Origin: Echinometra lucunter
Lineage: Eukaryota > Echinodermata > Echinoidea > Camarodonta > Echinometridae
DNA length: 64,000 nucleotides
Direction of reading: 5' to 3'
NCBI GenBank assembly: GCA_029962745.1
Contig: CM057155.1
Location: forward strand, 34,154,753 to 34,218,752
Position numbers and translations under genes: made by a program. How positions within the stretch are numbered: the first letter of the stretch is position 1; every line of letters begins with the position of its first letter. Below the pieces are notes generated by a model that did no database searches, had not been told where the DNA came from, and saw only the letters and a program-made list of their open reading frames with translations. This document shows, in pieces, positions 1 to 11,893 of the stretch.

Positions 1-273
1 GAGGTTGAGTTAGATCAGAGTAAGTCAAGACAAGATTTTGGTTCAGACATACCAGAACAAAGTAGGTCAGTTCCTGAATCAAGTGAAAGTAGGTTGTTTT
101 CAAGAGAAGAATTAGCTAGTTCTCAAGATAGTCACATGGAAATTGTCGAGGGTGATTCAGTTTCTCAAGACTTACCTGTTGTATCAGAGGAAGTAGTAGC
201 AGATCGGAAAAAACCTCAAGAGCTTAGAAGATCCCAGAGGAAGAGAAAAGCTCCAGATAGGCTTAATCTCTAA
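1..273 (+). CDS. C-terminal tail of a Ty3/gypsy-type polyprotein (5' end outside window)
   Basis: The frame is open from base 1 to a TAA at 271-273 (90 codons). The product is hydrophilic and acidic (many S, E, Q, D) and ends in a basic segment, RRSQRKRKAPDRLNL. A tail of the type RRS.R.RK.P.RL directly before the stop is common at the C-terminus of Ty3/gypsy integrases in animals. About 680 bp downstream lie a purine-rich tract and an LTR-like block, which fits the 3' end of such an element. Reverse transcriptase and integrase core would lie upstream of the window, so the assignment rests on the tail and context only. It could instead be an unrelated disordered nuclear protein. Confidence 0.5.
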   Translation, partial: EVELDQSKSRQDFGSDIPEQSRSVPESSESRLFSREELASSQDSHMEIVEGDSVSQDLPVVSEEVVADRKKPQELRRSQRKRKAPDRLNL

Positions 274-948
274 GGTTATACAGGAAGAGTTCTGTTGTGT
301 TTTTGGTATGAAGTCATTCCAGGTTGAAGTTTGATGTTTTAATGTTTCCAAACGATTATAGAAACATTGGATACTAAGCCATATCTTATGTCAATATAAG
401 TATGTTTTTGGATAGAGAAAGATCTATCATTTTTTGTTTTATGCATACTAAGTCAAAATTTGATTTACATATGTTAGAGTTAAGAACATGTGTCAAGTCA
501 TGTTACATTAAGTAATAAATAACATGGATTTAAAAACATGTTATTATGAACATGTTTCCTGTTATTCACTCACACTATTTCAGTTTTGACAACTACAGGT
601 TTGTTACAAAACACAACCAAACATATATTTCATTGGTACGTAATTTTATTGGGACCAATAGACATCATGACATGATTGTGAATTATGTATACATTTACAG
701 GAAAAAAAAGCATAAGCTTTATTATGGCAAGATTTTGAAATCTTGACAGTTGTATTGTATACAATCATTTTAAAGGGTTATAATAGTTGTTACATAAGAC
801 CTGTAATACACCCCCAGTTTTATTGTTGTTATACCAGTTAAAAGTTGTCTTGAAGGACAAAATTGTTTATTATAAGCATAAGCATCAGTATATGGTATGT
901 CTATGCACATAAACCAGTTGCAAAGTTGAGGTAACTTTAAATTTGCTG
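274..948 (+). other. AT-rich stretch between polyprotein stop and LTR
   Basis: No convincing ORF, only short chance frames. It reads as the untranslated 3' part of the retroelement whose coding end precedes it. No other repeat was recognised. Confidence 0.4.
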
Positions 949-1113
949 TGGGGGAGATCTGTTAGATATGATATCAGTTGGCTTTCCATACTCTCATAAT
1001 GATATGTGTATTGTGCATACATGTGAATAAACATGAAGACATGAACATGTACGAGAATTGGCTCTGACTATTTTGTGGTAGTTTGTGAACAACAAACCCA
1101 ATAACACCCAACA
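949..1113 (+). mobile_element. Polypurine tract and candidate short 3' LTR
   Basis: A purine tract (TGGGGGAGATC, 949-959) is followed by a block starting TGTTAG at 960 and ending CCCAACA near 1113, so it has the TG...CA ends expected of an LTR. It contains AATAAA (about 1027). The block shares the phrase CAGTTGG-T/C-TTCCATACTC with the complete LTR pair at 48.8 and 52.7 kb, suggesting related families. The right boundary is a guess because no second copy of this LTR is in the window. Confidence 0.45.
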
Positions 1114-2527
1114 GTTATGTTATGTTGAGTTATGCTTATGTTATGCTTATTGCTTTGGCTGACTATGTTTTTTGGTGCAATAGAACCTACAGTGTACCTT
1201 AGACTGTTCAAGGTGATTTTTGAAGGGATATAAAAAATCTCTTTTATTTTTAGTTTTCATTCACCACTGGCTCTCCCTGGGGACTGGCTGCCTACAGGAG
1301 CACATACATGTACTCTATGGAAGGAGAAAATTCTGGTTCTTATTTTGATGCTAGCTAAGGACAAATTTATACATGTAGCGTATAGAATTTAGGCCTACTA
1401 TGAATAAAAGTAAATTTCTCTTGACTCAGTACAAGAAAAGTTGTAGGCCTAAACCCTTATAAATTGTGTGTATCGCCTACCGTTATTTGTATTGCCAAAA
1501 TTTTGTTTTGTCATTGTTTATGAATAGGAAATCCTCACTTATTTCATAACATTATTATAAGCATTTCCAGTTTTTTTTTTAATATTGGCAGTATTTAAGT
1601 GCAGTTTTAGGAAGGAGAATAAAAGAATCTAATTTTCCAAGTGCCAAACATGTGATGAAATAATTGCAGGATCAACTATCAGAAAGGCATCCGATTGCAG
1701 AAATTCAGCATATGTTTAGCAGACAAACTTTTCATTCTCCCTAAAGATAACTAGAGTATTTCACTCAACTCGAAGCTTAAGCCTGTTTGAGACCATGGAG
1801 ACTAAATCCAGATCGAAATTTTCTGTCTTTTATTCATGTAGGGTCGGTTTTAACGTAACTACTTAGGGACAAAAGCCTGCACCAGCAGTCAGGGTGTAAT
1901 TGACAGCGCACTGACAGACCGGAAAATTTATATAAATTTCAAAATTTTTTGAAAATTTGGTAAATAGTTCTAGCCTATATTACTTGAGGATGAATTTATC
2001 TTACAATTTTCATGACTTTATTCTTAGTGACAGGCCATTTCCAGCAAACTTCTGAAAGGCTTTGATCAATGTTGATCACTCCCAGTTGGCTAGTCTAAGT
2101 TAACAGCAAGGAGCAATCTTCAAAAAAGAAAATCATGGGTCAAAAATATAATGGACTTACACGGAATAGTATACATGTATTCCTAATTCGTTAAAAGTGT
2201 ATAAATCCAAATAATTGGAAGCTTTTGATAGTTGCAATTCCATCATTTTAGCATACATTGTACGATGGTTGTCTGTCAGAGTTCTAACTTCTGGGCCCCG
2301 TAACAGATTTGTGATCAATTGCAAATTTGAAACAACGATGCTGATTGATTAAAACGGCTATGATGAACAATATGCGCAACAATGATCTTGATTGGCCAAT
2401 GCCACTTTGATTCCTAACCTTTATGTGATGGGGCCCTGAAATTAACATTGAAAAAGGCAAACTCAAATCTGTTTTATGTATGATTCTACCTACTTTTGCA
2501 GTAAACATAGCAAAGTGCAAGACTGAA
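1114..2527. other. No gene recognised
   Basis: AT-rich single-copy-looking DNA with frequent stops in all frames. The minus-strand 78-codon frame near 2.3-2.5 kb has no protein-like features and overlaps the start of the HARBI1-like exon. Confidence 0.4.
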
Positions 2528-2575
2528 ATGGCATATCTTAATTATCTCCAGCACATCGACAGAGTTAGAAGAGAG
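2528..2575 (+). CDS. HARBI1-like (PIF/Harbinger nuclease) exon 1
   Basis: A 16-codon exon starting with ATG (MAYLNYLQHIDRVRRE) and ending exactly at a GAG|GTGAG donor (phase 0). Joined in phase 0 to the exon at 4491 it gives the N-terminus of a HARBI1/PIF-Harbinger DDE nuclease, where an RRE..RDRRNP junction precedes the domain. The match of reading phase on both sides supports the pairing. A poly-G low-complexity intron follows. The exon is too short for standard ORF calling, and it is identified only because of the second exon. Confidence 0.55.
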
Positions 2576-4490
2576 GTGAGGTCTAGGGTCTATTTTATGT
2601 TCTTAGAATAAGTATAACATTGTTTGCTGTGATTTCTACAGGAATGGAACTCAGTGGTATAGCTACAATTTCATGGGGGGGGGGGAGAAAGGATGGGCAT
2701 GTGAAGCGTGCAAATTACATACCGCACGCCCTTCATGTGCGCACGGGGGGGTGGGGGTGGGGTGCAGGGAGGGGAGAAGCTCAGACTTTCTTTGTCAGTA
2801 TTTCTTCTCTGCACACTCCCTTTCCACATTTCTTTTTAAACCCTTTCCTTTATTGCGCACACCTTTTTCTTCTTTTTCTTTCTCTCTCTTTGTTTTTTAT
2901 ATATCTTTGCTTCAGGTTTAACCGATCTGGTGGGATATGATTATGCCCTCCGCGTACTCGCCTTTCACATTTTCGGCATTCTTTCATTCCAAATTCTATA
3001 CACATGTTCAATTCTACTGTGACATGATGACTTTAATGTACGGATATCATATCATATTTAGGCATTATCTGATTGAAATTATTATGAAGAGCAACTAATC
3101 ATGAAATGGGATGAGGTCCAAGGGGGTAAGGGTGTGGGGGGGGGGGGGGTCTGTGAACTGAGCCTGAGGGGAAATCGGGATTGTAGAAATAATATCTGAA
3201 TTCAGTATGCATCATTATTGTTCAAATCATCAAAACTGTTAAGTCAATAACAAACAACAGACAACTGAACAATTGGGGGGGGGGTTCAGGGCAAGGTTGG
3301 GGAGGGGCCTGAGAACTGGGGAGTTTGTAGAAAGGATCTACTACTAGTCTACTATCATTCTATAAATTAGATAAGAACTTTTGGTTCGTTGTAAATCATA
3401 TCAGGATGTATATGTTGCTTGTTCATTCATGTATGTTCTTTCACTGTTCTTGTTTTGTTTATTCTTGTTGTATTGTGTTGAAAGCTAAATGAAGCAAAAT
3501 TTCTTTGTGATTAGAAGGACCAATAAAGTATATTGAATCTTCAGTCTTTTTTCCTTTTGGTGGCATTTGAGAGGGCGAATACCCCATGCCCCCCCCCCAG
3601 TCTATGCGTCTGATATGTCTTTTGACATTGAGCAACCTCGATGTTGAATTTGGTGACTGTTGCTCAGCATTAGGCCCTGCAAACTATTGTTCAGTCAAAT
3701 TTGGAGGGGGGGGGGGGGGGGGTTCTGTTTCTGCATTCGGCAATCACTTTTTAAAGAAATTTGTTCCATTGCTCATCTCATTTTCATTTTTCATAATGTG
3801 CCACTAGCCTAAGATGAAATCTATTTCCTCCAACAAATCCAGGTTTGAATAATCTAAACTAGAATAACTTTAATGCTGCAAGAAATTGCAATAATGAATA
3901 TTCACTGTATTCCTCTTACATTGAAATGTCCCTTCAATTTTGAAGTGCTGCATTTAACTCATAGAGGTACAGCGTCTCCTTTAGGAGACACTTTTGCAGT
4001 ATCTGTTGGTACAGAATGCTGGGCATTACACATTATACATGAGCAGAAAGAGAAAAATTCAATGAAAATTTTGAGCCCATTCCAAATGCTGTATGTTGAG
4101 GCATTCTCGAATTAGAGCAGTTTAATTGTAACTAATCATTAAATTCTGTAAATTGGCAACACAGTAAATAATACTTAATCACTATTTCTGTGTTCAAATT
4201 GGCAATTTCTGATTAAATTTGGGAATTATAATTCATTTTGCTTCATGTTATATCCATATTTATTTTTTGAAGTTATGTAAGCATGGAAAAAAAAAAATTT
4301 GTTGCCAATTTGAGGATTTAAGATGATTAATTTAGACCTCAAGAAAGCTCTGTACTGCTGTGAGTTAAAGTGTTGGAATGTTATTCTTAGGGAACAGAAC
4401 AATGGATAGATGTGTAAATTATCTATTTTCATTTAGTATCACATATTTCATGTAACACCATGTTATATACAGAGACCTGTCTGACCTGAG
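2576..4490 (+). other. Intron of the HARBI1-like gene with poly-G low-complexity tracts
   Basis: Contains runs of 9 or more G at about 2677, 3138, 3277 and 3707, and a C run at 3590. No internal exon was recognised. The acceptor used is the AG at 4489-4490; the nearer AG at 4472 would put a TGA in frame. Confidence 0.4.
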
Positions 4491-4686
4491 AGGCATCTCA
4501 GAGACAGACGCAATCCTTTTGAATTGTATGAGGATGAAGATTTCCAACTGAGTTATCGCTTCTCGAAGGAGACTGCACTCTACCTCATCAACATGCTTGA
4601 AGGGGATTTGAGAAGGAACGCAGATCGGAATGATCCGCTACCAGTGATGGTTCAAGTTATGACTGCGCTACGTTTTTATGCTGTTG
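4491..4686 (+). CDS. HARBI1-like nuclease exon 2 (N-terminal domain)
   Basis: An open 196-nt exon ending at a consensus GTGAGTG donor at 4687. It encodes RRNPFELYEDEDFQ, then a helix with RFSKETALYLINML, and ends with VMVQVMTALRFYAVG. This is the ordered N-terminal signature of HARBI1 and PIF/Harbinger transposases (R-N-P-F, R-F-S-K-E-T, then a-L-R-F-Y-A-x-G before the DDE core). The DDE catalytic core should be encoded by later exons, but the following 3.2 kb is MITE, SINE and satellite DNA and I found no continuation up to 9 kb. It is either a gene with long TE-filled introns or a 3'-truncated transposon copy. No stop or frameshift is visible in what remains. Confidence 0.75.
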
Positions 4687-4724
4687 GTGAGTGTTAATTT
4701 TTTACCTGAAATGAAGTGCATGTA

Positions 4725-5670
4725 CCCTGATAGCAGAGACTGGTAAGAATAACATCATATTTACGTCTTCTTAAAGTCGTGTCATACGTCTTATTTACGT
4801 ATTATATATACGTCTTCAAGACGATACTTTGCACCAGCACACGACGTAAAATAAGACGTCATATTTTTACGTCAATTTTACATCATATTGGTCGGAAAAA
4901 ACCGTCTTTATGACGTCTTTATGACCCAAAGGAAGCTCACAGACTGGTTAAAATTACATCATAAAGACGTCAAGTCAAAGCTGGTTTATAAAATATTTTA
5001 GAATGTATTCAATATTATGATGTTTTTCTTTGTTAATGTTCTAGCCTATAGATCTTCCTATACTAGCCCTATATCCTAACATCCTACATCCTATACCTAA
5101 CTGCTAATGCTTTGCATCGATATTACTATATATATGGGCTGTAGTGTAGTACTTGAAAAAAACAGTTAGAAATTACAATTTCTTGATACATTCTGAAAAA
5201 TACCCTGCCCATGACATTAACTGAATGGTGTTCAACATGGAAGTACATTGTTCATTAAATCAGCAGTGCAATCATTGAATAAAATGTTAAAATTCAAATA
5301 TTATCATCCTTTTTTCACGAAGTTTAGTCATTTCTGGTCATTCATGAATATTCATGAATAATGATCAACTATCACGACGTAAAACTGACGTAAACACGTC
5401 ATGGTATGATCTTGAAAAAAGCTGTTATAAAGTGGGAAATAATTGACGTAAAAATACGTCTTATTCCGGTCTTTAAAAAAGACGTTAAAAGTGGTAAATG
5501 TTTGACATAAAATATATGTCATCTTATGTTCAAACAAAATTTGAGAAAATTTTGGTTATATAAAGACGTCATAAGGTTGTCGTAAAATAGTCGTGTATAC
5601 GACATATGACGTGTGGACCAGTTTATGACCAGTTCTTGACGTCTTAAAGACGTCCGTTCTGCTATCAGGG
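4725..5670. mobile_element. MITE with 13-bp terminal inverted repeats, about 950 bp
   Basis: Begins CCCTGATAGCAGA and ends with its exact reverse complement TCTGCTATCAGGG. The interior is full of short palindromic GACGT/ACGTC and TTAAAGACGT motifs and has no ORF of note. A second copy of the right-hand 300 bp lies at 7590-7895. No clear target duplication brackets this copy. The left end is preceded by TA and the distal right end at 7895 is followed by TA. The superfamily is not assigned. Confidence 0.75.
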
Positions 5671-5925
5671 TTCAAGCACTTTCTATACAACTCTTTCACA
5701 GTCTGATCTAAGCATCCGTTTATTTTTTCTCTGTTTTGTTTTAATGGGGTCAGTAGTGCTCATTTTGCTTTTCTTTTCTTTTCGTAGGGAGGAGGGACCC
5801 CCTGAATATTTCCTTAATTACTGTTGACCTCACATTTCGTTGTTAGTTCCAATTAGCAGGATTAGAACTTTGCATTCTCTAACTCTTATATTCACAAAAT
5901 AGAATTATGCCTATGCAGTATGCAT

Positions 5926-6118
5926 TTATGTCATTTGGCAATTAATCTGCATTTTGCCACTCTCCACCCAGGTGAAGATGGGTACGGGCAGGAAGAAATT
6001 CCTACAATGCTTTGAGCACTGAAATTGGTAGTCCAGCTGAGCCGGGGTATAATATTGAGAGCGCCTTGAGCACCTTTGTTTAGTGAATACGTGCGGTGTA
6101 TAAATATCCAATACTAAT
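5926..6118 (+). mobile_element. SINE fragment (same family as 46.7 kb)
   Basis: The body shares the order of blocks with the SINE at 46712-46986 in opposite orientation: TTGCCACTCTCCACCCAGGTG, then GGAAGAAATTCCT, GCCGGGGT and a tail TATAAATATCCAATACTAATT. The tRNA-like head with the B box is missing, so this is a 5'-truncated copy. Confidence 0.65.
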
Positions 6119-6479
6119 TTAATACCTGAAAATTAACTGATTACCTTCTTCATTGTATGCAAGGGAGCGTAGCGATGGAGCGGAAGATTTTATATTTTTT
6201 GAACAGTCAAACATATTTTGGAGCACATTAGGAAAGTCTTCACAATCTGTTGTCCCGATCCGTTGTAGCCTTAACTCATTATTTTCAACATGCAATTTTG
6301 TTCCAAATTTGCGTCTGGACAATCCTCTGCAAAATCTCCCGGGGAGCAGCCTTTCAGAGCGAGACATTATTTCTAATATTCAACTATTTTCTTGCACTAT
6401 TTCCTTTAAAAAATAATTATGTATATCAATTCCATAAATAGTTTTGGATATTGGTTACTGAAGCACTGAAACTAAAACG

Positions 6480-7060
6480 TATTTCCCCATCTCCCTTTTC
6501 AGCTTTGAAATCTTGAAAGGTCATGTAATTTACTCTTCCCATTTTTTCCAAGAAAAAATGAGTTTACAAAGCTATGTATTCCTCCGTATCGATATTTGGA
6601 AACTAATAGTGGGCGTCATGATGTACATTAAACTCTTGCTTTTGAAATGTAATTAAAATAACACCACTCTCGCTTTTCAGCTTCGAAATCTTGAAAGGTA
6701 GTGTGACTATTCTCACTTTTCTAAGAAAAATGAAAATAAAGTTTCCAAAGGCATTTATTTCTCCCTTCCGCCTTTAAAAGCTTTTGATAGTTGGAAACTA
6801 AATATAATGGGCGTTATCATGATCATGCATGTTAAATTCTTGCTTTCGAAATTGGATGACACTGCTCGCGGTTTTCAGCTTTGAAATCTTGAAAGGCATT
6901 GTAAATGAATACTCTCGATTTTCCAAGAAAACTGAAAACAAAGCTTCCAATCATGCCAAGGTATTTTTTTCTCCCTTCTGCCTTAAGAAAATTTCGATAT
7001 TTTGAATCGTAATGATGCACATAAGATGTTTGCTTTTGGAAGGTGACTGATATGACACTG
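6480..7060 (+). repeat. Diverged tandem repeat, unit about 180-200 bp, three copies
   Basis: The phrase CAGCTT-T/C-GAAATCTTGAAAGG recurs near 6501, 6680 and 6877, each followed by a similar block ending in a run about a GCGTCATGATG-like sequence and 'TTGCTTT-T/C-G'. No coding potential. Confidence 0.65.
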
Positions 7061-7589
7061 CTTCTATACTTAGACTAAGATAGTTTGGAAAAAATCTGTT
7101 ATGAATTTTTGAAATTTGAAGTTAGATAACTTCATATACGTGAAAATAAAAACAAAAAAAAAATCCTTCAAAGTGTGATAAATAGTGGGTGATGGAGCCA
7201 GTAATAAATGATAAGGCATGAAAATAAACTTTTGGTCCATTAAATGATCAAATTAGGTAGTTTCTACTGAAAATAGGATTCAAAGTCGGTAGGTGCTTAA
7301 ATTCCATGAAAAGTGGTAGTCTACCGCCTAAATCGGTAGAGTTGGCAAGTATGTGATTTTCACCCACTAGTTTGCTCTCAGCCAATCAAATGAAAGGATT
7401 TTCAGTAGCTTATAACAGTTGTCAGTAAAAGTCACTGACAAAACTCTTCATGGAACGTTCCCTTATTAATTTCAAGGTAGAAAATGAAAATTTCTTCTTT
7501 GAATAAATCTAATGTCTTGGAAAAAGCAAGAAGTCGTTATGATGATTGTTTTAATCTCATTGGAAAAGCCATAAAAAACAGTAACAATA

Positions 7590-7895
7590 TATGGATGTAA
7601 AAAATAACGTAAAAATCACGTCATATTGTGGTCTTTAAAAAGTTGTTAAAACGTGGGAAATAATTGACGTAAAAACTCCGTCTTATTCTGGTCTTAAGAG
7701 AAGACGTAATAAAGTGGTAAATAGTTTGACGTAAAATTTACATCATATCATGGTCAAACAAAAAGTGGGGAAATATTGGTCATAAAAAAGACGTTGTATT
7801 GCCGTCGCAAAATAGTCGTCTATACGACGTATGACGTTGTGGACCAGTTTGAGACCATTTTATGACGTCTTAAAGACGTACGTCTGCTATCAGGG
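7590..7895. mobile_element. Second copy of the right end of the CCCTGATAGCAGA MITE
   Basis: Collinear with about 5381-5670 and ending TCTGCTATCAGGG, followed by TA. No partner left end was seen between 5671 and 7590, so it is a truncated copy or an internal duplication of one end within a larger element. Confidence 0.7.
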
Positions 7896-9483
7896 TATGT
7901 GTGTCTATTTATAATTTTTGTAAAGAAGAAAATAATATAGCACTTGATTTTTCTGCTACTGAATATTAAGCTTTTTCAATTAACCGGTATTAGTAATACT
8001 AGGCATCGCACAGAGTGAACGCTCAGAGTCTGCTTGAGATGCTTAAATTCATCATTGCATGCGTGAACATAATTATTGCTACTTTTAAAAACATTCCTTG
8101 AGTTTAAAAATAAATATTTTCAATTGATTACTTTACCTCCAGTTTTATTGTATTGTCAATATACTCTGTCTCAATTTTCACTCTTTTTCATGAAGAATGA
8201 GCATTTTTAATTAATATTTTACTGTAAGCACATCGCCAGTGTCATAGAGAGATGTGACGCTGGGCGCTTGACCCTGCGTCTTTTTCAATACGCACTGAAA
8301 ATAATTACAAACATCCTTCCAGAAAATCAATGATCCTTTAATGTTACACTCCTAATATGTTCATGAAACTTCCATATAAGGAAAAGGTGACCTCCCCAAA
8401 TATGACCCTGTATTCGGCTTCCTTGGAAACCAAATTTAAGTCGAGTTATGGACGATTTCATTGTCTGGCGTAGATACATCATATCTCCGGAATTCAAATT
8501 TATTTTGGTAGTTCGAACATAGATTCTTGAAGGTTGGAATCTATATTTCTCAACCATGTAATTTGTTATTTGCTGAAAGCGAGTGAAACACCTGAGAAAA
8601 TGACTTTGAACAGTGCAAATTGAATTTTGATCCAAACACTGCTTGATACGAGGGACGACGCCCTCGACTGTCAACCATGGCTTCTGCCGCTGCATACGAA
8701 CGTATACTCCACCACACTGGATGGACTGCCGAAGAAATTCACTCTTGTACATGAATGGACATGTTCTGGTGAGTAAATTTGTGTCCATTATGTATTTTGA
8801 GTACCTATTTGATTTGATTTTTTATTATGAAATGATGTGAAATGGGGGGAATGTGACTTGAAATGTAAGTTGTAAGGATATCAAAGTCCATGGTTGTCAA
8901 AAAAATTACGAAGTCCACATTTGAAGGGTGTTTTTTTCCTGATCAATAATTGAACTGTTGTATGCTTTAGAAACAATGTGAAATGCCCTTTTTTGCTTCC
9001 TTTGTACATGCATGTTGGTAAATATCACCAATATTCTGATAGTTACAGAGATATCAGTGGCCATGGTTGTTATATGAAATTATCAAGTCCATGTTTACAG
9101 GGGCTTTTTCCTCCTGTAAAATTTATGTTTTTTAATGGTACTTGTTTTCATTTCAAAAGCTGACACTGAAGGGGGGGGGGGGGAATAAAGTCCTTTTGTG
9201 TCAATTGTTTTTATGTCAGAGTACATAGTCTGCAGTGTTACAAAAGGTTGCAGCTTTTGATTTCAGTGAAGTACTGTACATCTATTGATATTTAAAGGAG
9301 ATGGAAAATATAATTGCTAATTGCTGGCATGCAGTTAAAGTTTTCAGGCAGAAAATGTTTTGCATGTAGTTATCATTATAAATGTAAAGGTCCATGTTGT
9401 TTGCTCATTATAAATACGAGTGAAATTACAAAAAAAAATATATTCTGAAAAAAGCTGAATTAAAAAAAAAAACATTTGAGGAA
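7896..9483. other. No gene recognised; one long minus-strand frame
   Basis: A minus-strand frame of 153 codons (8327-8788) has no recognisable motif and its length is about what chance allows in 64 kb. A plus-strand exon-like stretch around 8640-8771 ends at TCTG|GTGAGT but matches no family I know. A poly-G run sits at 9170-9182 and A-rich DNA follows. Confidence 0.3.
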
Positions 9484-11675
9484 TATGGTGCGCCAAAAGG
9501 GCCAAATTCAATGATTGTGAAAATAAACAAACAAGTATAAAATTAAACTAAAGAGTCAGAAATTAACATCAAATAATGCAGAAATAAAGACTTTCACAAA
9601 ATTAAATAAAACTTACAAAATAAAGACAGCTACATAATTAAATATAACTGCAGAAATAAAGTCAACTTAAGAATTAAAGTTAATTGCAGAAATAGCTAGA
9701 CAGCTACAGAATTAAGGATAAAAGCAGAAATATAGACAACTTCAGAATTAAAGATAAAACTGCGAAATATAGACAACTACAGAATTAAAATTAACTGAAG
9801 AAATAAAAACAACCCTGGAAACGTAGATAAACACAAAATTATACAACCACAGAAATGTAAATAACGTCTCAAATCAAGTCTACCATAAAAAAGAGATCGC
9901 CCTTAAAATTATCGTCAAACACAGATATGAAGTCAAATACTAAAACAAACTGACTACGATAGGACAAGAGGTGGCGTACTCATAAATTGAACTACAGAAT
10001 TAAAGTTAACTGCAGAAATACAGACAACTGAAGAAATAATGACAACCATAAAAACGTATATAAACACAAAATTATACAACCACAGAAATGTAGATGACAA
10101 CTCAAATCAAGTCTACCATAAAAAAGAGATTGCTCTTAAAATTATTGTCAAACACAGAAACGAAGTCAAACTCAGAAACGACTTCAAATACAAAAACAAA
10201 CTGACAACGATAGGACAAGAGAGGGTGTGTATGAAGGCAAGCAGGTCCGAGGCAAGGCTGTGCGCGCTGAGCATGCATGATCGTGAGAGGGCTAAATTGC
10301 ACCCGATCCCCAGCCCGGCCGCTAGCACCTGCCCGTACCTGTCGTACATGTGGAAACATGGAGTTTCGAATCAACAATAATATAAGAGAACGTGTCGCGA
10401 GATTGATAGCAAATGTAGAGGCCGAGACAAGCATTTGTTGTGATACAATTCAGTATAGGCTAGACAGCCTGTGCAAAGATGTATTGGAATATTGTCAATA
10501 CATAGTAAATTTTGATGATGTTTTTTTTTGGTATTGCTTCAAGCAAAACAAATTATTGACACTAACATCAGTGACAGTGCAAATAATGGTGTAGCACCAG
10601 ACGAGGGGTATCAGCCACGCCCAGCTCACGCACCGAGCTCATGGGGCCGAGGCCGGCACGGGCGCGGGCCCTAGTGAAGCATGCATGTAGTGCAATTGCA
10701 AAGCAACAGCGCCTATCACGAGTACGCCCCCTCTTGTCCTATCGTTGTCAGTTCGTTTTTGTATTTGAAGTCGTTTCTGAGTTTGAATTTGTTTCTGTGT
10801 TTGACGATAATTTTAAGAGCGATCTCTTTTTTATGGTAGACTTGCTTTGAGTAGCCATCTACATTCATGTGGTTGTATAATTTTGTGTTTATATATGTTT
10901 TTAGGGTTATCTTTATTTCTTCAGTTAACTTGAATTCTGAAGTTTTATCTTTAATTCTGAAGTTGTTTATATTTCTGCAGTTTTATCTTAAATTCTGAAG
11001 TTGTCTATATTTCTGCAGTTAACTTTAATTCTGTAGTTCAATTTATGAGTACGCCCCCTCTTGTCCTTTTGTTGTTAGTTCGTTTTGTATTTGAAGTCGT
11101 TTCTGAGTTTGACTTCGTTTCTGTGTTTGACGATAATTTCAAGAGCAATCTATTTTTTATGGTAGACTTGATTTGAGTCGTTATTTACATTTCTGTGGTT
11201 TTATAATTTTGTGTTTATATACGTTTCAAGGGTTGTTTTTATTTCTTCAGTTAACTTTAATTCTGTAGTTGTCTATGTTTCTGCAGTTTTATCTTTAATT
11301 CTGAAGTTGTTTTTATTTCTGCAGTTAACTTTGAATTCTGAAGTTGACTTTATTTCTGCAGTTTTATTTTTAAATCTGTAGTTGTCTATACTTCTGCTTT
11401 TATCCTTAATTCTGTAGCTGTCTAGCTATTTCTGCAATTAACTTTAATTCTTAAGTTGACTTTATTTCTGCAGTTTTATCTATAATTCTGTAGTTGTTTA
11501 TTTTTCTGCAGTTATATTTAATTATGTAGTTGTCTTTATTTCGGAAGTTTTATTTAATTTTGTGAAAGTCTTTATTTCTGCATTATTTGATGTTAATTTC
11601 TGACTCTTTAGTTTAATTTTATACTTGTTTATTTATTTTCACAATCATTGATTTTGGCCCTTATGGCGCACCATA
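9484..11675. mobile_element. Foldback transposon with very long inverted repeats and 6-bp target duplication
   Basis: The left end TATGGTGCGCC at 9484 is mirrored by GGCGCACCATA ending at 11675. The arms remain inversely homologous for roughly 750-950 bp (left about 9484-10250, right about 10720-11675) around a short GC-richer centre. Both arms are built of short tandem units of the type 'GCAGAAATA(A)AGACAACTACAGAATTAAAG'-like blocks, plus an embedded longer unit repeated twice per arm (about 9880-9975 and 10110-10230; 10735-10855 and 11050-11175). The six bases GAGGAA occur directly before (9478-9483) and directly after (11676-11681) the element. There is no transposase gene, so it is non-autonomous. 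TAT...ATA ends with a 6-bp duplication would suit the IS3EU superfamily as I recall it, but that is tentative. Confidence 0.85.
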
Positions 11676-11861
11676 GAGGAACAGTTTCGAGCAAAGATGC
11701 TTCTTTCAGGAGACAAGTTTGCTTAGTTTTGTTATTTTTTGTTAATAATTGCCTTTATCCTATTGCCTTGAAGAGAACCTGTTATTAGACAAACCAAACG
11801 TAGCTGCTAACCCACACAACTCGTGTGTCTTTTTTTTCAAAGTCTACTGAGGAAAATATTT

Positions 11862-11893
<32 letters not shown>

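Noticed and set aside
8327..8788. 153-codon minus-strand open frame
   Set aside because: No recognisable motif, no splice context, and one frame of this length is expected by chance in 64 kb of AT-rich DNA.
10039..10594. Overlapping 105-113 codon frames on both strands inside the foldback element
   Set aside because: They translate the inverted tandem-repeat arms and change frame between repeats. No transposase motif.
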